Positions 22,114 through 33,942 of a DNA stretch of 64,000 nucleotides are shown piece after piece. The stretch is from Chrysogorgia sp. JL179-B06. Taxonomy: Eukaryota; Cnidaria; Anthozoa; Scleralcyonacea; Chrysogorgiidae. The translations under genes and the position numbers were made by a program. Location: assembly GCA_035772405.1 (NCBI GenBank), contig JAYKKM010000504.1:3172001-3236000 (forward strand), written 5' to 3'. The stretch's first letter is position 1. Each line of letters opens with the position of its first letter. Under the pieces are notes generated by a model. The model was not told the DNA's origin, did not search any database, and saw nothing but the letters and a program-made list of their open reading frames with translations.

Positions 22114-25100
22114 CCTTTATTTAAGGAGGATAAAAAGTTCAGCATAGCTGGTGGGGTCCTCCGTTTAACATTACATTACATAAAAATATTAATTAAAACA
22201 GAATAAGTATCTATGAATTATATGTTTAAACTTATCTAACTAAAATAAACTAAAATCATAAAGTTAAAAATAAAGATAGTCTTTATTCGTATTATGGTTA
22301 AAAGAAACTCCCTGTGCAAATGAGAAGCTAATCAACTTCTCCTTCTCATTCGTTAAACCTAATTTAAAATAATTTAAGTTAGTTATATTACGAGTGTTTT
22401 CAGTTAAAGCGTTCCATAAAATTGTTCATCTATGTATAAGCAATAGCTTTTCTTCCCCAGTTCGTATTGGGTCTAATAATTGGCAGAAGGTCATTCTGTC
22501 TTAGCACCGGGAACTTTATAAAAATTCTTTAGATCTTCGGGCATGATTAAGCCATGTTAACACTTGTATACAAATGTTGCAAGTTTTCTTGTACAAAGAT
22601 AATGAAGAGGTTGCCATTTGGCGGTCTGTAAGGCCACATTAGAGGGTGTATCCCATGCTTTATTGTAGATTATTCTGGCAGCTCTGGCATGACATGCTTC
22701 AACATGTCGGAGATGCGATTCATTTCCACTTGACCATATTAATTGACCATATTTAACAGAAGGTATAACAACTTTCCAATAGTAGTCGTTCAACACATTT
22801 TTTGGTAGAAATCGCATAAGACATAACTGTTTTCTCAGTCTGATCGGACCACGACAAACGATTATCAATTGTCAGACCCAACAGATCTGTCTTCGAAACA
22901 AATGGAATATGGTTTCCAATTCGAACAGGTGAAAAGGGCTGCATAGGCTTCCCTCTATAGGAATAACATAGCTTCCCACTTCTCTGCGTGGAGAGTAAGT
23001 TTATTGTCAATGCAGTATATGTTTATTTTCTGGAGGACTTGGTAAAGCCGTGATACAACAATGTCTACTGATGGGCCAATACAATATGCATTAGTATCAT
23101 CTGCGTACATGTATCCTCCCGTTGTCATCTTTTGGAATACATTCTGGTAAGTCGTTTACAAAGATAGAAAGCCCTGGGGGACTCCGTATTTCACAATGAC
23201 ATTATCCGAGGTCGTCCCATTAATAACAGCGAACTGAGATCGTTGTGATAAATAATCCTTCAACCAGAGCCATATGTAGTTTCGTCAATAAAATTTCATA
23301 TGACACCGAATCGAATGCCTTCATAAAGTCTAAGTTGACAAGCCCAACAACCGTACAAGCATCTATATATTCTTTCTCCATATTTCAGTCAGATTTAATA
23401 AGAGTAGTTGGGTACTGTGTCCTTTCTTGTATCCCCATTGGTAAGGTGAAGATAATTGTAATCTTGCTAGGCACGGATAAGATTAAAAGAGGACGATAAT
23501 TTGAGCGACTACTGGCATCGTTTTTCTTGTAAACAGTTTGTAACCTTGCAATTTTCCATTTAGCCGGTACTTTACATGATGAAATTGGTACTTTACAGCC
23601 AAACAGAGGAGTTTACTAGAGATGCCGTCTGGACCTGTTGATTTCCTAGGATTTAAACTTGATATTAAGTTAGTAATTAATTCCTCATCAACATCAATTT
23701 CTGTCACAACTGGCGTTACCCTTTGAATATTAATCACGCTGTTTGAAATTGGTAAAGAGGAAGCAAGGTTTTCTCCGATATTAGCAAAATAATCATTAAT
23801 AAGCACATTCTTACTCTTATCATCATATATTAAGTTGGCAGTATCGTCTCTTAGTGGGCCAATCCTATTTGTATTCGCAGTGCAGATAGACTTCTTTATG
23901 AGATCCCAGTAAGCTTTAGTTGACTTTATTTAAGTATGCAGCTTTTTCTTGGCGTAGCTCAGTTGTAACCCTGTTACGAAGATGTCTATATTGGGTCCAA
24001 ATTACTGGATCTCCAGTACTTTGGGCTTTTTTAAGACCTTGCATATCTTTGATTTATTAGTATTCTCAATTCAGGCGTTATCCAAGGCAGTTTTTTACTT
24101 CTAATCTTGATTTGTCTCATGGGAGCGTGTTTATCACATATTGTGTTAAACACTAATTCCCAGGCGCTCACTATGTCATCCGAATCGTCAAACACTGAAC
24201 AGACTCCCCGGGGAGCTTCCTCCAGATCCTTTCTAAAGGCGCTCTCATTAAATGCACGATAATTTCTACATGTAATGATTTTCGGTGGAGGTCTTCTTGG
24301 CTTTAGAACTAAGGAACCAAAAACCAAATGATGATCAGAAATATCCAGGGGAAGGACACCCTTACGTTTAACGAGATTGAGTTTATTTGTAATAATCAAG
24401 TCAAGCGTTGTTTTTTTGTTCAGTAACTCTAGTTGCTTCATCAATGATATTCTTCATTCCAAATTTATTCAAACATAGTTTGAGTTTACGACCAAAATAT
24501 GACAGCTCATCATTTCGTTCTTCAACCAGCATGTCTGAGTTAAAGTCACCGAGTAAAACAACATTGCTATACAGTGAAGCCTTTTCCAAAGAAGTTTCAA
24601 ATCTGTCGTAGAATGTGTTATCCTTTGGGGGTCTATAGACAGTAGCCAAAATCACTATTTCGAGTTTTGTGTAGAGAAGTCAACCCAGATACATTCCGTG
24701 TCCGTGTCTAGATTTTCAATATCTACTCTCCTACCAACTTGCAAGCGATCATGAACATAAAGTACACATCCATCTCCCTGTTGATCTTTCCGATCTCGTC
24801 TAAATAGCTTATAACCTTCTATGTCGACCAGCGAGTTATGAGTATTACTGTCTAAGTGTGTTTCTGTAATTGCGAGCACGTCAACTGCTGTCACATTCGT
24901 AAGGAAAATTATTTGATCCATTTTATTCCTAAGGCTTCTGACATTAATATGAGCAATATTAATATAGCCAGAACCTTTCATAAACCTCCTTGCCAAATCG
25001 TTCGTGAATTGGGAGAGGTCGCATAAATCATTATCTTGTATACAGGCGTCTTCCTCTACTGCTGGATATGAGTTAATAATTGTTCGTCTAATCGTCTTAC

Positions 25101-25615
25101 CTCAAAAGTACAGGACGGACTTGACCAGTCAAAGGAAGCTTTGGTTTGCAGGAGAGAATAACGACCAGGAGAAATCCCACAGCATTTTATATGGCACCAT
25201 TTTTCACACTGGTCACAGCTTACCGCTCGATGTGTAATGGCGACTAATTTCTCACAAACGCTGCATGGATTTTGCACAGGGACAGGGTTAGGATGAATAT
25301 CACCAGCAATGTGTAGTGTAGAGATAATCGCAGGATTAAACGCAGAAATGGATTTAGTAGAATAAGGTACAGATGATTTTAAATAATCCTCTTCCTTACA
25401 AAAGTAGCCGCATGGTTGACTTTCCATCTCGCATCTCCAAGACTAAACCGTTGTTCCAAATCGACACCATTTGGTTCTTGTTTCGTAGTAAACGAATGTG
25501 TTCCAGTTCTCCTTACGGTGGTTCTATAGCATACGTCTGCTTTATGTATCACAAGACAAGTAATTAATCCACGAAATACGATCGCCTTAGAAGAGCACTT
25601 GTTGTCCGCCATTAC
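22083..25615 (-). pseudogene. APE-type LINE (CR1-like) with PHD finger ORF1
   Basis: Minus order: 25,612-25,379 N-terminal piece; 25,427-25,056 with a decayed 2A motif and a PHD-type finger (CSVCEKL...CDQCEKWCHIKC); 24,996-24,655 endonuclease NIAHINVRSLRNKMDQ and LAITETHLDS; 24,655-24,401 VLLGDFNSDM; 24,444-24,031 LDISDHHLVFG (SDH) and KKLPWITPELR; 23,806-23,600 NPRKSTGPDGISSKLL (RT start); 23,010-22,753 GLTIDNRLSWSDQ; 22,868-22,557 IIYNKAWDT and C-terminus. Ends in a (ATT)n tail at 22,083-22,114. Frames are broken several times but the full order is kept, so this is a nearly full-length dead copy of ~3.5 kb. Confidence 0.8.
25278..25304 (-). other. Decayed 2A-like motif (GDIHPNPVP)
   Basis: Residues 42-50 of the PHD ORF (start 25,427) read GDIHPNPVP, directly before the PHD finger. 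The final Gly of NPGP is Val, and the consensus Glu is also absent, so skipping should fail. The position is the same as in 2A-bearing LINEs. Confidence 0.6.
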
Positions 25616-25845
25616 AGTACCTTACCTCATGCATTTTTATTCCTTTTCAAGTTTTTGTTTCTTACTGCTTTACTATCGCCTAATCCCCTTGAATATTGGA
25701 CCTGTCATTTCTCCCTCCTGCTCAGGCTGTTTGCTGATCGACTGCAAAAATAGCAAATGATTTAACTTTTCGCATCTCATTAATTATTAGGTTGTTTATC
25801 TCCCGTGCCTTTGGTTGGCTACTTTCTACTTGTGACACCCTCTTG

Positions 25846-25863
25846 GCATATATATATATATAA
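25846..25863. repeat. (TA)n
   Basis: Short TA run upstream of the hammerhead-like motif. Confidence 0.9.
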
Positions 25864-25891
25864 GCCCTATTTATTTTATTTCATCTCGTCT

Positions 25892-25926
25892 TACTCTGAT
25901 GAAGGGCTCCGCTCGAAACGTCAGTA
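25892..25926 (+). ncRNA. Hammerhead-like ribozyme with minimal stem III
   Basis: Stem I TACT (25,892-895) pairs with AGTA (25,923-926). Core CTGATGA 25,896-902, one extra A, stem II GGGC (904-907) with GCTC (911-914) including one G-U pair, core GAA 915-917, then ACGT (918-921) and C922. The cleavage triplet GTC is 920-922. Stem III can only be the self-complementary ACGT, which would close in a dimer rather than a monomer, as proposed for some PLE and retrozyme hammerheads. Confidence 0.6.
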
Positions 25927-25973
25927 TTTCGTCACTAAAAATCTTGGCAGTTTACCACCTTTTCACTTATATA

Positions 25974-25975
<2 letters not shown>

Positions 25976-26068
<93 letters not shown>
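25976..26068. repeat. (TA)n microsatellite
   Basis: About 45 TA units. Confidence 0.95.
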
Positions 26069-26071
<3 letters not shown>

Positions 26072-26760
26072 ATTGAAAGGCTGAAACAATTTCCTCTTCA
26101 TAGACACTTGAAGCATTCTCATTGTTTTATGTTAATGACATCACAATAAGAATGTCCCATTACATCCGAGTACCAGATGACTATTGTTATACATCTGTTA
26201 CTCGTCCGCGGTATAGCCTTATACTGTAGGAATGGTTGACATTTATTCGTTATTTCAAATTTATATCCGATATGGAAAACCAAATACGCATGAATGTGTC
26301 CTTAATGCATCCGCTACAGTAAAGATTGAAAAACTGAACGATTTATTCAAAACTTGTACGAGTAAACATCACGAAAACGGAAAATAAGGATTTTTTATTT
26401 CAAATTTTAAAATACGCTGAAATAAAACATCCCTCTCGATACCCAAACCAGACTTATGAATTGCGATTGACTTTCTTATCAATTTATTCGATTTTTTTCA
26501 CTTTTATATATGACTACAGTATATCCATTTTTATTTTAGGTTTTTTCCAGAATCTGTTCGATGGTTTTTAATCAAAGGCAAAATGGAAAAATCAGAAAAG
26601 GGATTGAGACGTGTTGCACGGTACAACAGAAAACCGATGATAACGGAAAAATTAAGCAGGCCTGAGGAAGAACAAAAATCATCTTACCTTTATTTATTTG
26701 CAACACCTGAGATGAGGAAATTTACTTCGCTTTCCTGTTTAATATGGTTAGTATATCATA
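26069..26760. other. No gene recognised
   Basis: AT-rich sequence. A 70-codon + frame at 26,583 beginning MEKSEKGLRRVARYN has no known domain. Confidence 0.4.
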
Positions 26761-26761
26761 T

Positions 26762-29760
26762 ACAATACAATACAATTTTATTGATCCCTTTTTGAAAAGA
26801 AATGAAAAGCTATTTACATATAATTTTAAATTTGTAGGAATACTGGCCACCAGAAATAACCTCGAGGTTAAAATGCCTAGAGGCCAGTCAGAGGTGTAAT
26901 AATAAAGGAATAAATAATAAGGAGGTCACAAAACAATACATACATATAGAGACACAAAGAACCACGTTGATTTAAATAATATAACGACAGTAATATCTTG
27001 AAAAACAAGTTTATCACCTTCGTGAAAGAATTACAAATATGGAAATTTAATAGTGCTCTAAGAAGCTTTGCTTACGTTTAAATTTAAATAATGCCATTGA
27101 GTAGGACTTAATGTCCTCATCAATAGAATTCCACACTGTTGGACCTTGAAATCAAATATTAAAAATTCCATAATTTGTTCTTACTTTTGGAAGATAATAA
27201 GATTGTTTAGCAGCGAGCTTAGTATTATGTTTATGAATCTTATTCACACTAGTGAAGAAATTATGAAAAACAAATGGCAGTAAATCATAATGAAATTTAT
27301 ACATAAAAATTGAAATATCAAGAGTAAGAAGGTCAAAAAACTTTATAATATTTAAATATCGGAACAATGGACTTGAGTGTTGATCAAATCTTGAAAATGT
27401 GATAATTCGTACCGCCTTTTTTGCAACATATATAATGGATTAAGTGAAATTGTTTTCCCCAAACAATTATCCCATAAATTAAAAATGGATATATTAAAGC
27501 ATAATATAATTTTTTTTAATATCTTCTGAAACATAGTGACATAATTTATTATATAAAAAGTCAATACTTCTTTTAACCTTCCGGCCAATGAACTCAATGT
27601 GACTTTACCAACTCAAATTTGAGTCAATACTTGATGTAAGTATCATGTCTCAAAATGTTATTATTGATAGTAAACGAGGTCTTAAGGGTTCTACTTTTTT
27701 CATCGTGGCTCAAATATAACATATTTAGATTTATCTATATTAAGCGATAACTTATTGTCATATAGCCAAACATAAATGTTGTTGAGTTCTGCATTGATAT
27801 TGGCAACTATATTCTTATGTTCACAAAACAAATTTGCATCATCAGGAAATAAGTGAAACTCAAAGAAATTGGGGCAGAGATGAAAATCATTAATATATAA
27901 TAAAAACAATAAAGGACCGAGAACAGATCCCTGTGGAACACCACATAAAATATTATATTGATCTGATGTAACAACTTGTAACAACTTGTTTTCGATCACT
28001 AAGATAAGAAATAAACCAGTCTTTAGCTATGCCACGAATACCATAATACTTTGCTAAAATCTAAGAAAATTCCACACGAAATTGTACGGTCATCTATTGC
28101 TTTCTGAATTTTGTCAATTATGCAGAGCACAGCATGTTCAGTAGAATGGCCTGATCAAAAACCAAATTGTTTGCCAAAAATAGCATCATTACGTTCAAGG
28201 AATTTCAGTAATCTGTTATACATTAACCTTTCTAGGATTTTGTTAAAAATTGACAAAAGTGAAATTGGTCGATAATTGCCTAGGTGTGTTTAAGATCCTG
28301 TTTTATAAACAGGAATTATGTTTGCTAACTTAAAATCCCTAGGTACAGTGCCGGTCATAAAAGAGGCATTGAAAATTAATTCTACAGGTTTGGATATAAC
28401 AGATTTTAAGATTTTGTGTATATCAATTGGTGTACGACTAGGACCTGTAAAAGTTTTCCTGTTTTTAAACATATTATACTGTACTTTCAATGTCCTCTCT
28501 TGAGGTAGGAAAGACTGCAAAGCTATTGCCTTGTGATGCAGTTACAATAGGTAACCTAATGGGGAGTTCTATACATCTGGTATGGATTTTAAAAGCTCAT
28601 CACTTATATTGGCAAAATACTTATTAAAGGCATTTGCAACCATTTTTGGATCAGATATTTCTTGGTTATTTTGTACAATTTTAATAAATTTTTGAGTTGA
28701 CTGGGCTTGAAGTGAACGATTTGTCCAATTCCCATCCATATATTTTTGCTATTATGTATATTATCAATGAAATATTTATTATAATATTTTTTGCTCAGCT
28801 TCAAAAAATGATTCAACTTGTCTCTATAATATTTAAATAAATTTCCTGTGCCATTTATTTTTAACATGGATCGACTTTTTAGTGCTGGTGTAATCCATGG
28901 TTTAGAATTCAGCTTAAGTTCGCTTCGTGTTAATTGCTTTACTGGTATATGCTTATATATTATACCTAATATTCTATCATAAAAAGATTGAAACATGACA
29001 GATGAATCAAGACAAAAACATCTTCCCAATTAATAGCCTGTATATGGTTAATTAAATCTGAGTGATTTAATTTGGAATAATCTCTTTTAAGTAGCTTTAT
29101 ATTAGTAGGGAGAGAAGTAAATTTATCAAAAATTTAAAAAATTGGCAAATCATCAGTAAGATCATAGACAATGTTGCCACTGATTACAAAATGTTCAAGT
29201 GAATTAAAAACAATATCAATCAACGTGGCAGAATGATCAGTTACCCTAGTTGGTTGCAAGATATGAGGTTGAAATAAGTATGAACCCATAGTACTGAGAA
29301 ATGTATCGGAGTTCTGATGTGAGTCTACTTTCAATAGATCCACATTAAAATCCCCCATAATTAAACAAACTTTATTTCCTTGATTTATTTTCTCAAGTCC
29401 AGAATTCAAGTATTCAATAAAAGTATCCAAGTCACCACTTGGGTGTCTATAGAGTACACCACATATTACATTAGCTTTTCTATTATTTTGTATTTCTATC
29501 CAGACAGCTTCAAACTCATTGTTAGGTGTAGAAAAATCAGTTCTTATCTTATATGATAGATTACTTTTAACATAAATACCAACACCACCAGCCATTGAGA
29601 GACTAGGTTGTGAAATAAATTCATATCCCAGTAAATCAATATTTGATAGCTGAGGCTGATCAATTTTGATCTTTGTTTAAGTAATTTCAATAAGTGATAA
29701 TGAGTAATTAATGGAGTTCTGATAGCATATTTAGCAGGTTATCAAAATTTCCTGACAAAC
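26762..29760 (-). pseudogene. APE-type LINE, nearly full length, AT-rich
   Basis: Minus order: 29,595-29,134 endonuclease (MAGGVGIYVKSNL, VICGVLYRHPSGDL, LIMGDFNVDLLK, FQPHILQPTRVT); 29,029-28,604 linker with KPWITPALKSRS; 28,520-28,290 RT start (GTVPRDFKLANIIPVYKTG); 27,999-27,700 RT core ILCGVPQGSVLGPLLFLLYINDF and LFPDDANLF (ADD changed to PDD); 27,597-27,152 C-terminal region with FNLWDNCLG and HKHNTKLAAKQSY. The 3' end at 26,762 is a TTGTATTG repeat tail. Broken by several frameshifts. No PHD or 2A recognised. Confidence 0.8.
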
Positions 29761-29881
29761 GTCGTATGCAATGTTGGAAAAGATTGATTATTTTTAAAAC
29801 ATTCACTAATATCATAGTCACTATGGAAATCATGAGTGCAATAGTACCTGAAATTGCTATCAGATATATATTATTACGCCA

Positions 29882-30205
29882 CATTTGTGGTGTTCAATGG
29901 CTAAACATTCAAAAATATATTACACACTTTCAAATTTTTCCTCCTTTATATTTACACCACAATTGTGGTTGTTCAAGTGCTAAACATTCAAAAATATATT
30001 ACATACTTTCAAATTTTTCCTCCTTGTGGTTGTTCAAGGGCTATATATTCAAAAATATATTACACACTTTCAAATTTTTCCTACTTCATATTTACACCAC
30101 AATTGTGATTGTTCAAGGGCTAAACATTCAAAAATATGTTACAAACTTTAAAATTTTCCCCACTTCATATTTACACCACAATTGTGGTTGTTCAAGGGCT
30201 TTCCA
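29882..30205. repeat. ~83-bp tandem repeat, about four copies
   Basis: The unit runs from ACACCACAATTGTGGTTGTTCAAG through GCTAAACATTCAAAAATATATTACA to CACTTTCAAATTTTTCCTCC. One copy is shortened by ~25 bp. The ACAATTGTGGTTG part is a small palindrome. An open + frame (29,766-30,233) is a by-product of the repeat. Confidence 0.85.
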
Positions 30206-30849
30206 GTGGTATATAGTACAATTCTCTCCGTGAAGTATTTCAAAATTTGTCAAACGATTTCTGAGTATTTGAAAATTCTAAACATTTAAAACAATATAAC
30301 ACACTTTCAAATATTCAAATTGTTCCATGCAGATAGCTACAAACTTCAAACTTGCAAACTTTAAAATCTCTCTGTTAAGTACTTCACAATGTGTCCAAAG
30401 ATTTCTAAGCAATATATATACAATACAACTAACATGGTTGTTTTATTGAAGATAATTATAAAAATGTTGTTTTGCGTAGCATGTAGAATACAGACCTCTT
30501 AAAGGTTGGTGCACTGCCGAAATAGTGTGTAAAAGTATATTCAACGTTTCGAGCGAGAGTTAATAAACGATAAAATGAAGGGAATTCAGCTGATTTCGTG
30601 ATTGACAGGCTTGCGGTTTTGTTTTGTTTTTCTCCAGGCAAAGCATAAAATGTTCCGACCACGATATCTTTTGAAGTTCGAACTCTAAGAACGCATTCTA
30701 CATATCTGATGAAAGCTTGATTAACCGCCTCTGACATACCTACAAAAATATTTTTGTAACTGATTGCTATATTAAATAACATGCTAACAGCTTTTAAAAA
30801 GCGAAAGCAGTAGTATGTACTATGTATATATATAGATTATTCATAGAAA
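30206..30849. other. No gene recognised
   Basis: A 108-codon minus frame at 30,782-30,456 lacks domains. Its 30,540-30,570 part reads CTCGCTCGAAACGTTGAATATA on the minus strand, resembling PLE terminal sequence, but without CTGATGA nearby. Confidence 0.35.
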
Positions 30850-31033
30850 AGGGGACTGGTAACTAGATATTAACCAATCACAGAGCAGTATATGACTAAA
30901 CCGTGCAATATTTCCAGGGGGGTTGACGTTAATTACTCCCCCTGGAAGTCGGTCACATCCCCCTGGAAATATATTTTATTGATAGTCATATACTGTGTTC
31001 CATGAGAGATTAACATCCAGTCACCACTCCCCT
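30850..31033. mobile_element. MITE-like palindromic element
   Basis: AGGGGACTGGTAACTAGATATTAA..GTATATGACTA on the left pairs with TAGTCATATACTG..GAGATTAACATCCAGTCACCACTCCCCT on the right. The centre holds another small inverted pair, TTTCCAGGGGGGTT and CCCCCTGGAAATA. Confidence 0.65.
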
Positions 31034-31697
31034 TTTTGTGTTTTGATATATTTTTGTCATAGTGGTGAGTGTACAACACACAATCTCTTTTCGCGTTGAA
31101 AGAAGTAAGAGTGAAAATTTTTAGTGATTGTAGAAATAAAAAAATAAAGATATTATTAAGGATATTATTAGAATTTTATTGATGTGAACATAGGTTTTGT
31201 GAAAATATTTTATAAAAAATAATTTTAAAATTTTAGCTGTCAATCATTTTAGGTGAAAAAATAAATAAAAAGGTTTATGGGGAGAATGATTTATAAAAAA
31301 AATGTTAGTTTATGGGAGAATGATTTATAAGAAAAAATGGATATGTTTGAAAGCATTTTATAAAAAAAAAGATTTTAGTTTTTTTTAGAGAGCGAGCGAA
31401 AGAGATGTGTACTCACCGACGAGCAGCAGTAGAATGAGGTAAATGGGGTTAGGTACCGGAAGTAATTAGCTAATAAATTATTCATATTTTAAATTTATAA
31501 AAATTTTAAAAAAAAAATAGATGTGTGTAGAATAGAAGATAGAGGTTTGTGTTGATTTTATAAAAATAAAGGGTTGTTCCGGAAGTGTAGATCAAATTGA
31601 AAAATGATTTTTTTTATAAACACATCCGAGGACTATTTAAAGAAGCAATGATATCGTCTTGGAAGTGTTTGTATTCATTCGAGTTGGGATAAACATC
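31034..31697. promoter_or_regulatory. AT-rich leader of the small-ORF array
   Basis: Very A-rich. GTTTATGGGGAGAATGATTTATAA and a near copy (31,275-31,345) form a direct repeat. CTATTTAAAG lies ~60 bp before the first ATG. Could hold the left flank of the virus-like element; no terminal inverted repeat identified. Confidence 0.3.
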
Positions 31698-33355
31698 ATG
31701 GCAACACATCAAGAAGTAGAGGATATTTTAAAGCTTAACTTGTATTCATCTGAATATTTATATCGTAATTGCAAAGATTCTACGTTTTTTGCAGTGGATT
31801 ATTTACCCAAGGAGTATTTTACTTTTGGCCGTGATGATGATGATGACGATGAAGAAAGTTATGAAGAAAGAGCATTAATGTTAACAGATCTCAATCAAGA
31901 GTCGTATCTCCATACAAAACTAGGTATACCATTGGGGTACGAAACGCGTTCCGAACGCGTGCGGAACGGGTTCCATTCTCGTTCCGAACGAAATCGGAAC
32001 GCATAAGGTTCAAATATCGCGACCGAATCGGCCCCGGTTCGGCGATCTTCGCTGTTTTTAGTCTCTTTGAAATAGACTCTACTTCGGCCTCTCTTAACAC
32101 ACTGGGATCATTTAAACGATAGAAAACTGCGCAAACTCAATGTAAGAAACTGGATATAAACGACGAACTGAATAGGCTTTCTTACTTCATGTAATTTGAC
32201 AACATGCGTCTCGAAATTATCAACACTCGTCGAATTCATCGAACTTCGAGCGCCGAGCGCGGCTTTGTGTCCCGATACTAAAGAGATCTTCGTTCTAAGC
32301 AAATCCAAGACACCACATATTTGAATTAATCAAATCGCTTTGAAATAGACAATACTTCGGCCTGTCTCAACACACTGGGATCATTTAAATGAAAGAAAAC
32401 TGCGCTAACTCTACGACTGTTAAAATATATGTAAGAAACTGGATATAAACAGCGGCTCTTAATTCGTGGATTTGCATGAGTAAAATGTTAGTTAGCACTG
32501 TATAGAACTTCCTCCCCTTTAAAAAATCCTGTTTATTTTATCTAGGACAGGTTTAATTCATGAATTGGACAATTCCAGGACAAAAATAAACGATATTTTT
32601 TAAAGAACAGGGCAGTTCTACACAGTGCTAAATTTCTGTGTCCGGTACATGAAGTAAAAGCTTAACGGCGAACTGAATAGGCTTTCTTACCAGGCTTCAC
32701 GACATGCCATGATGCGAAGCGAAGCGGAAGCTAACCGTTGAGGCAGTGAGGATCAAAGCAACAAGTGAGCGACCAAATCATATATAAACGACATACAGTT
32801 ACTTCAGTATTTTTCTAGACTAGTATAAATATATTTATAGATAAACTTAGGACGTAGCACTTTGCAAATATTCATGCATCAATCGTCAGCTATTGAACGT
32901 GACAACGGCGAAGACTTTCCGTGGTAGTCTTTATTTACTCTCCCGTTTAACGATATGATTTTTAATAGCGTTGAAATAAAAGTCTTCATTATAAACTTGA
33001 GGAAAATCACCCTTTCAAAGGACGGCAATTTAATGTGCTTTCTCCTTTAATCTCGTTTAATAAACCATATACTGCAAGCACTCCAACAGCGATTTTAGTT
33101 ATGACAATTGGCTAAAGTCGGAGATTAACGAAGCTAAATCAAAATTTCCGACGAATGATTCAACCGAAGCCACAATGGCGTTCCGAACGCGTTTGGAACG
33201 ATTTCCGAACGCGTTTGGAACTGAGCAGTACTGTACGTCTGAAGAAACAAGTATATTTTGATGATACTATTATATTACGAAATATCCCAAAAAAAGAAAA
33301 GATTAATGAAGAAGTAGTCAAAGACTATTTAAAGAAGAGTGCAAGTAGAAATTAG
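31698..33355 (+). pseudogene. Family A gene copy 1, split by an insertion
   Basis: The 5' part starts at ATG 31,698 (context ATCATGGCA, identical to copy 2) and runs to ~31,941, encoding an acidic ~80-residue stretch with YLYRNCKDSTFFAVDY, a (D)6 run and LTDLNQESYLHTKLGIPLG. The 3' part resumes at ~33,236 with LKKQVYFDD and LRNIPKKEK, ending at 33,355. The same blocks, in the same order and uninterrupted, make up copy 2 (33,366-33,680). Function unknown. A ~1.3-kb element lies between the two halves. Confidence 0.65.
31942..33235. mobile_element. ~1.3-kb inserted element with GC-rich CGTTCCGAACGCG ends
   Basis: Both ends carry clustered variants of CGTTCCGAACGCG (31,947-32,003 and 33,178-33,222), GC-rich against the AT-rich array. 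Inside, ~140 bp (TTTGAAATAGAC..CTTCGGCCT..ACACACTGGGATCATTTAAA..GGATATAAACG) occurs twice, at ~32,060-32,170 and ~32,338-32,450, and CGAACTGAATAGGCTTTCTTA also occurs twice. No transposase; probably a non-autonomous DNA element. Exact ends and target duplication not resolved. Confidence 0.55.
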
Positions 33356-33365
33356 GAGAAGAATC

Positions 33366-33680
33366 ATGGCAGAATCAGATGTAGAAGTAATAAATCTTTT
33401 ATATCTTAAAATGTATAAGGATGCTTATTTAATTCGTGATTCCGAAGATTCTAAGTTTTATGCTGTGGTCTATAAGCAAGAGGATGATATTAATTTTGGT
33501 AAATATCATCGGGCGTTAGTATTAAAAGATCTCAATCCAGAGTCATATCTCAATACGGAAGTGGGAGTATCTTCAGCTTATTTTCTTGCAATAATTGATC
33601 GAAAGACCACAATCAATTTGCAAGAACAAGTATATTTTGATTCAACTGGTACATTACGAAATATCCCGCCGAACGTTTGA
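33366..33680 (+). CDS. Family A gene copy 2, unknown function
   Basis: 104 residues from ATG 33,366. Blocks: YLKMYKDAYLIRDSEDSKFY (~15-34), ALVLKDLNPESYLNTEVG (~56-73), IIDRKTTINLQEQVYFDS (~80-97), LRNIPPNV end. No signal peptide, membrane segment or known motif. Intact paralogue of the gene split at 31,698-33,355, which lies immediately upstream. The next ORF begins 18 bp after its stop. I do not recognise the family. Confidence 0.6.
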   Translation: MAESDVEVINLLYLKMYKDAYLIRDSEDSKFYAVVYKQEDDINFGKYHRALVLKDLNPESYLNTEVGVSSAYFLAIIDRKTTINLQEQVYFDSTGTLRNIPPNV

Positions 33681-33697
33681 AAAAAAAAGAAAACAAG

Positions 33698-33913
33698 ATG
33701 ATCGAAAAGTATTGTTCACACTGCGATATAGAAGTTGATTTCTTATTTGAATTTGAAATGCATTTTACATGTAGAACATGTCATGTCGACGAACATTACT
33801 GTAGAATTTGTAAAAGAAAATACACTAGAACAATTTTTCGTAAATTGGTTCATCAATGTTATTGTGACGATAGATTAGCAAGATGGAGGCAAAGATATAT
33901 AAGAAAATGTTAA
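33698..33913 (+). CDS. Small Cys-rich zinc-finger protein
   Basis: 71 residues from ATG 33,698. Cys pairs: CSHC, CRTCHVDEHYCRIC (two overlapping C-x2-C) and a late CYCDD; basic tail RLARWRQRYIRK. The pattern suggests a treble-clef or zinc-ribbon fold binding two zinc ions. Small Cys-rich proteins of this kind occur in viruses and mobile elements, but no specific family is recognised. A decayed tandem copy follows at 33,943. Confidence 0.6.
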   Translation: MIEKYCSHCDIEVDFLFEFEMHFTCRTCHVDEHYCRICKRKYTRTIFRKLVHQCYCDDRLARWRQRYIRKC

Positions 33914-33942
33914 ATAAAAAAATTCCGTGAACAAAACACAAT

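Noticed and set aside
21901..22206. 101-residue ORF with poly-Asn
   Set aside because: Out-of-frame overlap of the PLE nuclease running into the (AAT)n tail of the adjacent LINE.
25805..26149. 114-residue ORF with YIYI run
   Set aside because: Created by the TA microsatellite and the hammerhead region.
26583..26795. Small gene MEKSEKGLRR...
   Set aside because: No domain, no splice or promoter support; it ends in the tail of a LINE.
29766..30233. 155-residue + ORF
   Set aside because: It is the readthrough of the 83-bp tandem repeats; repeated peptide NIQKY.. reflects DNA repetition.
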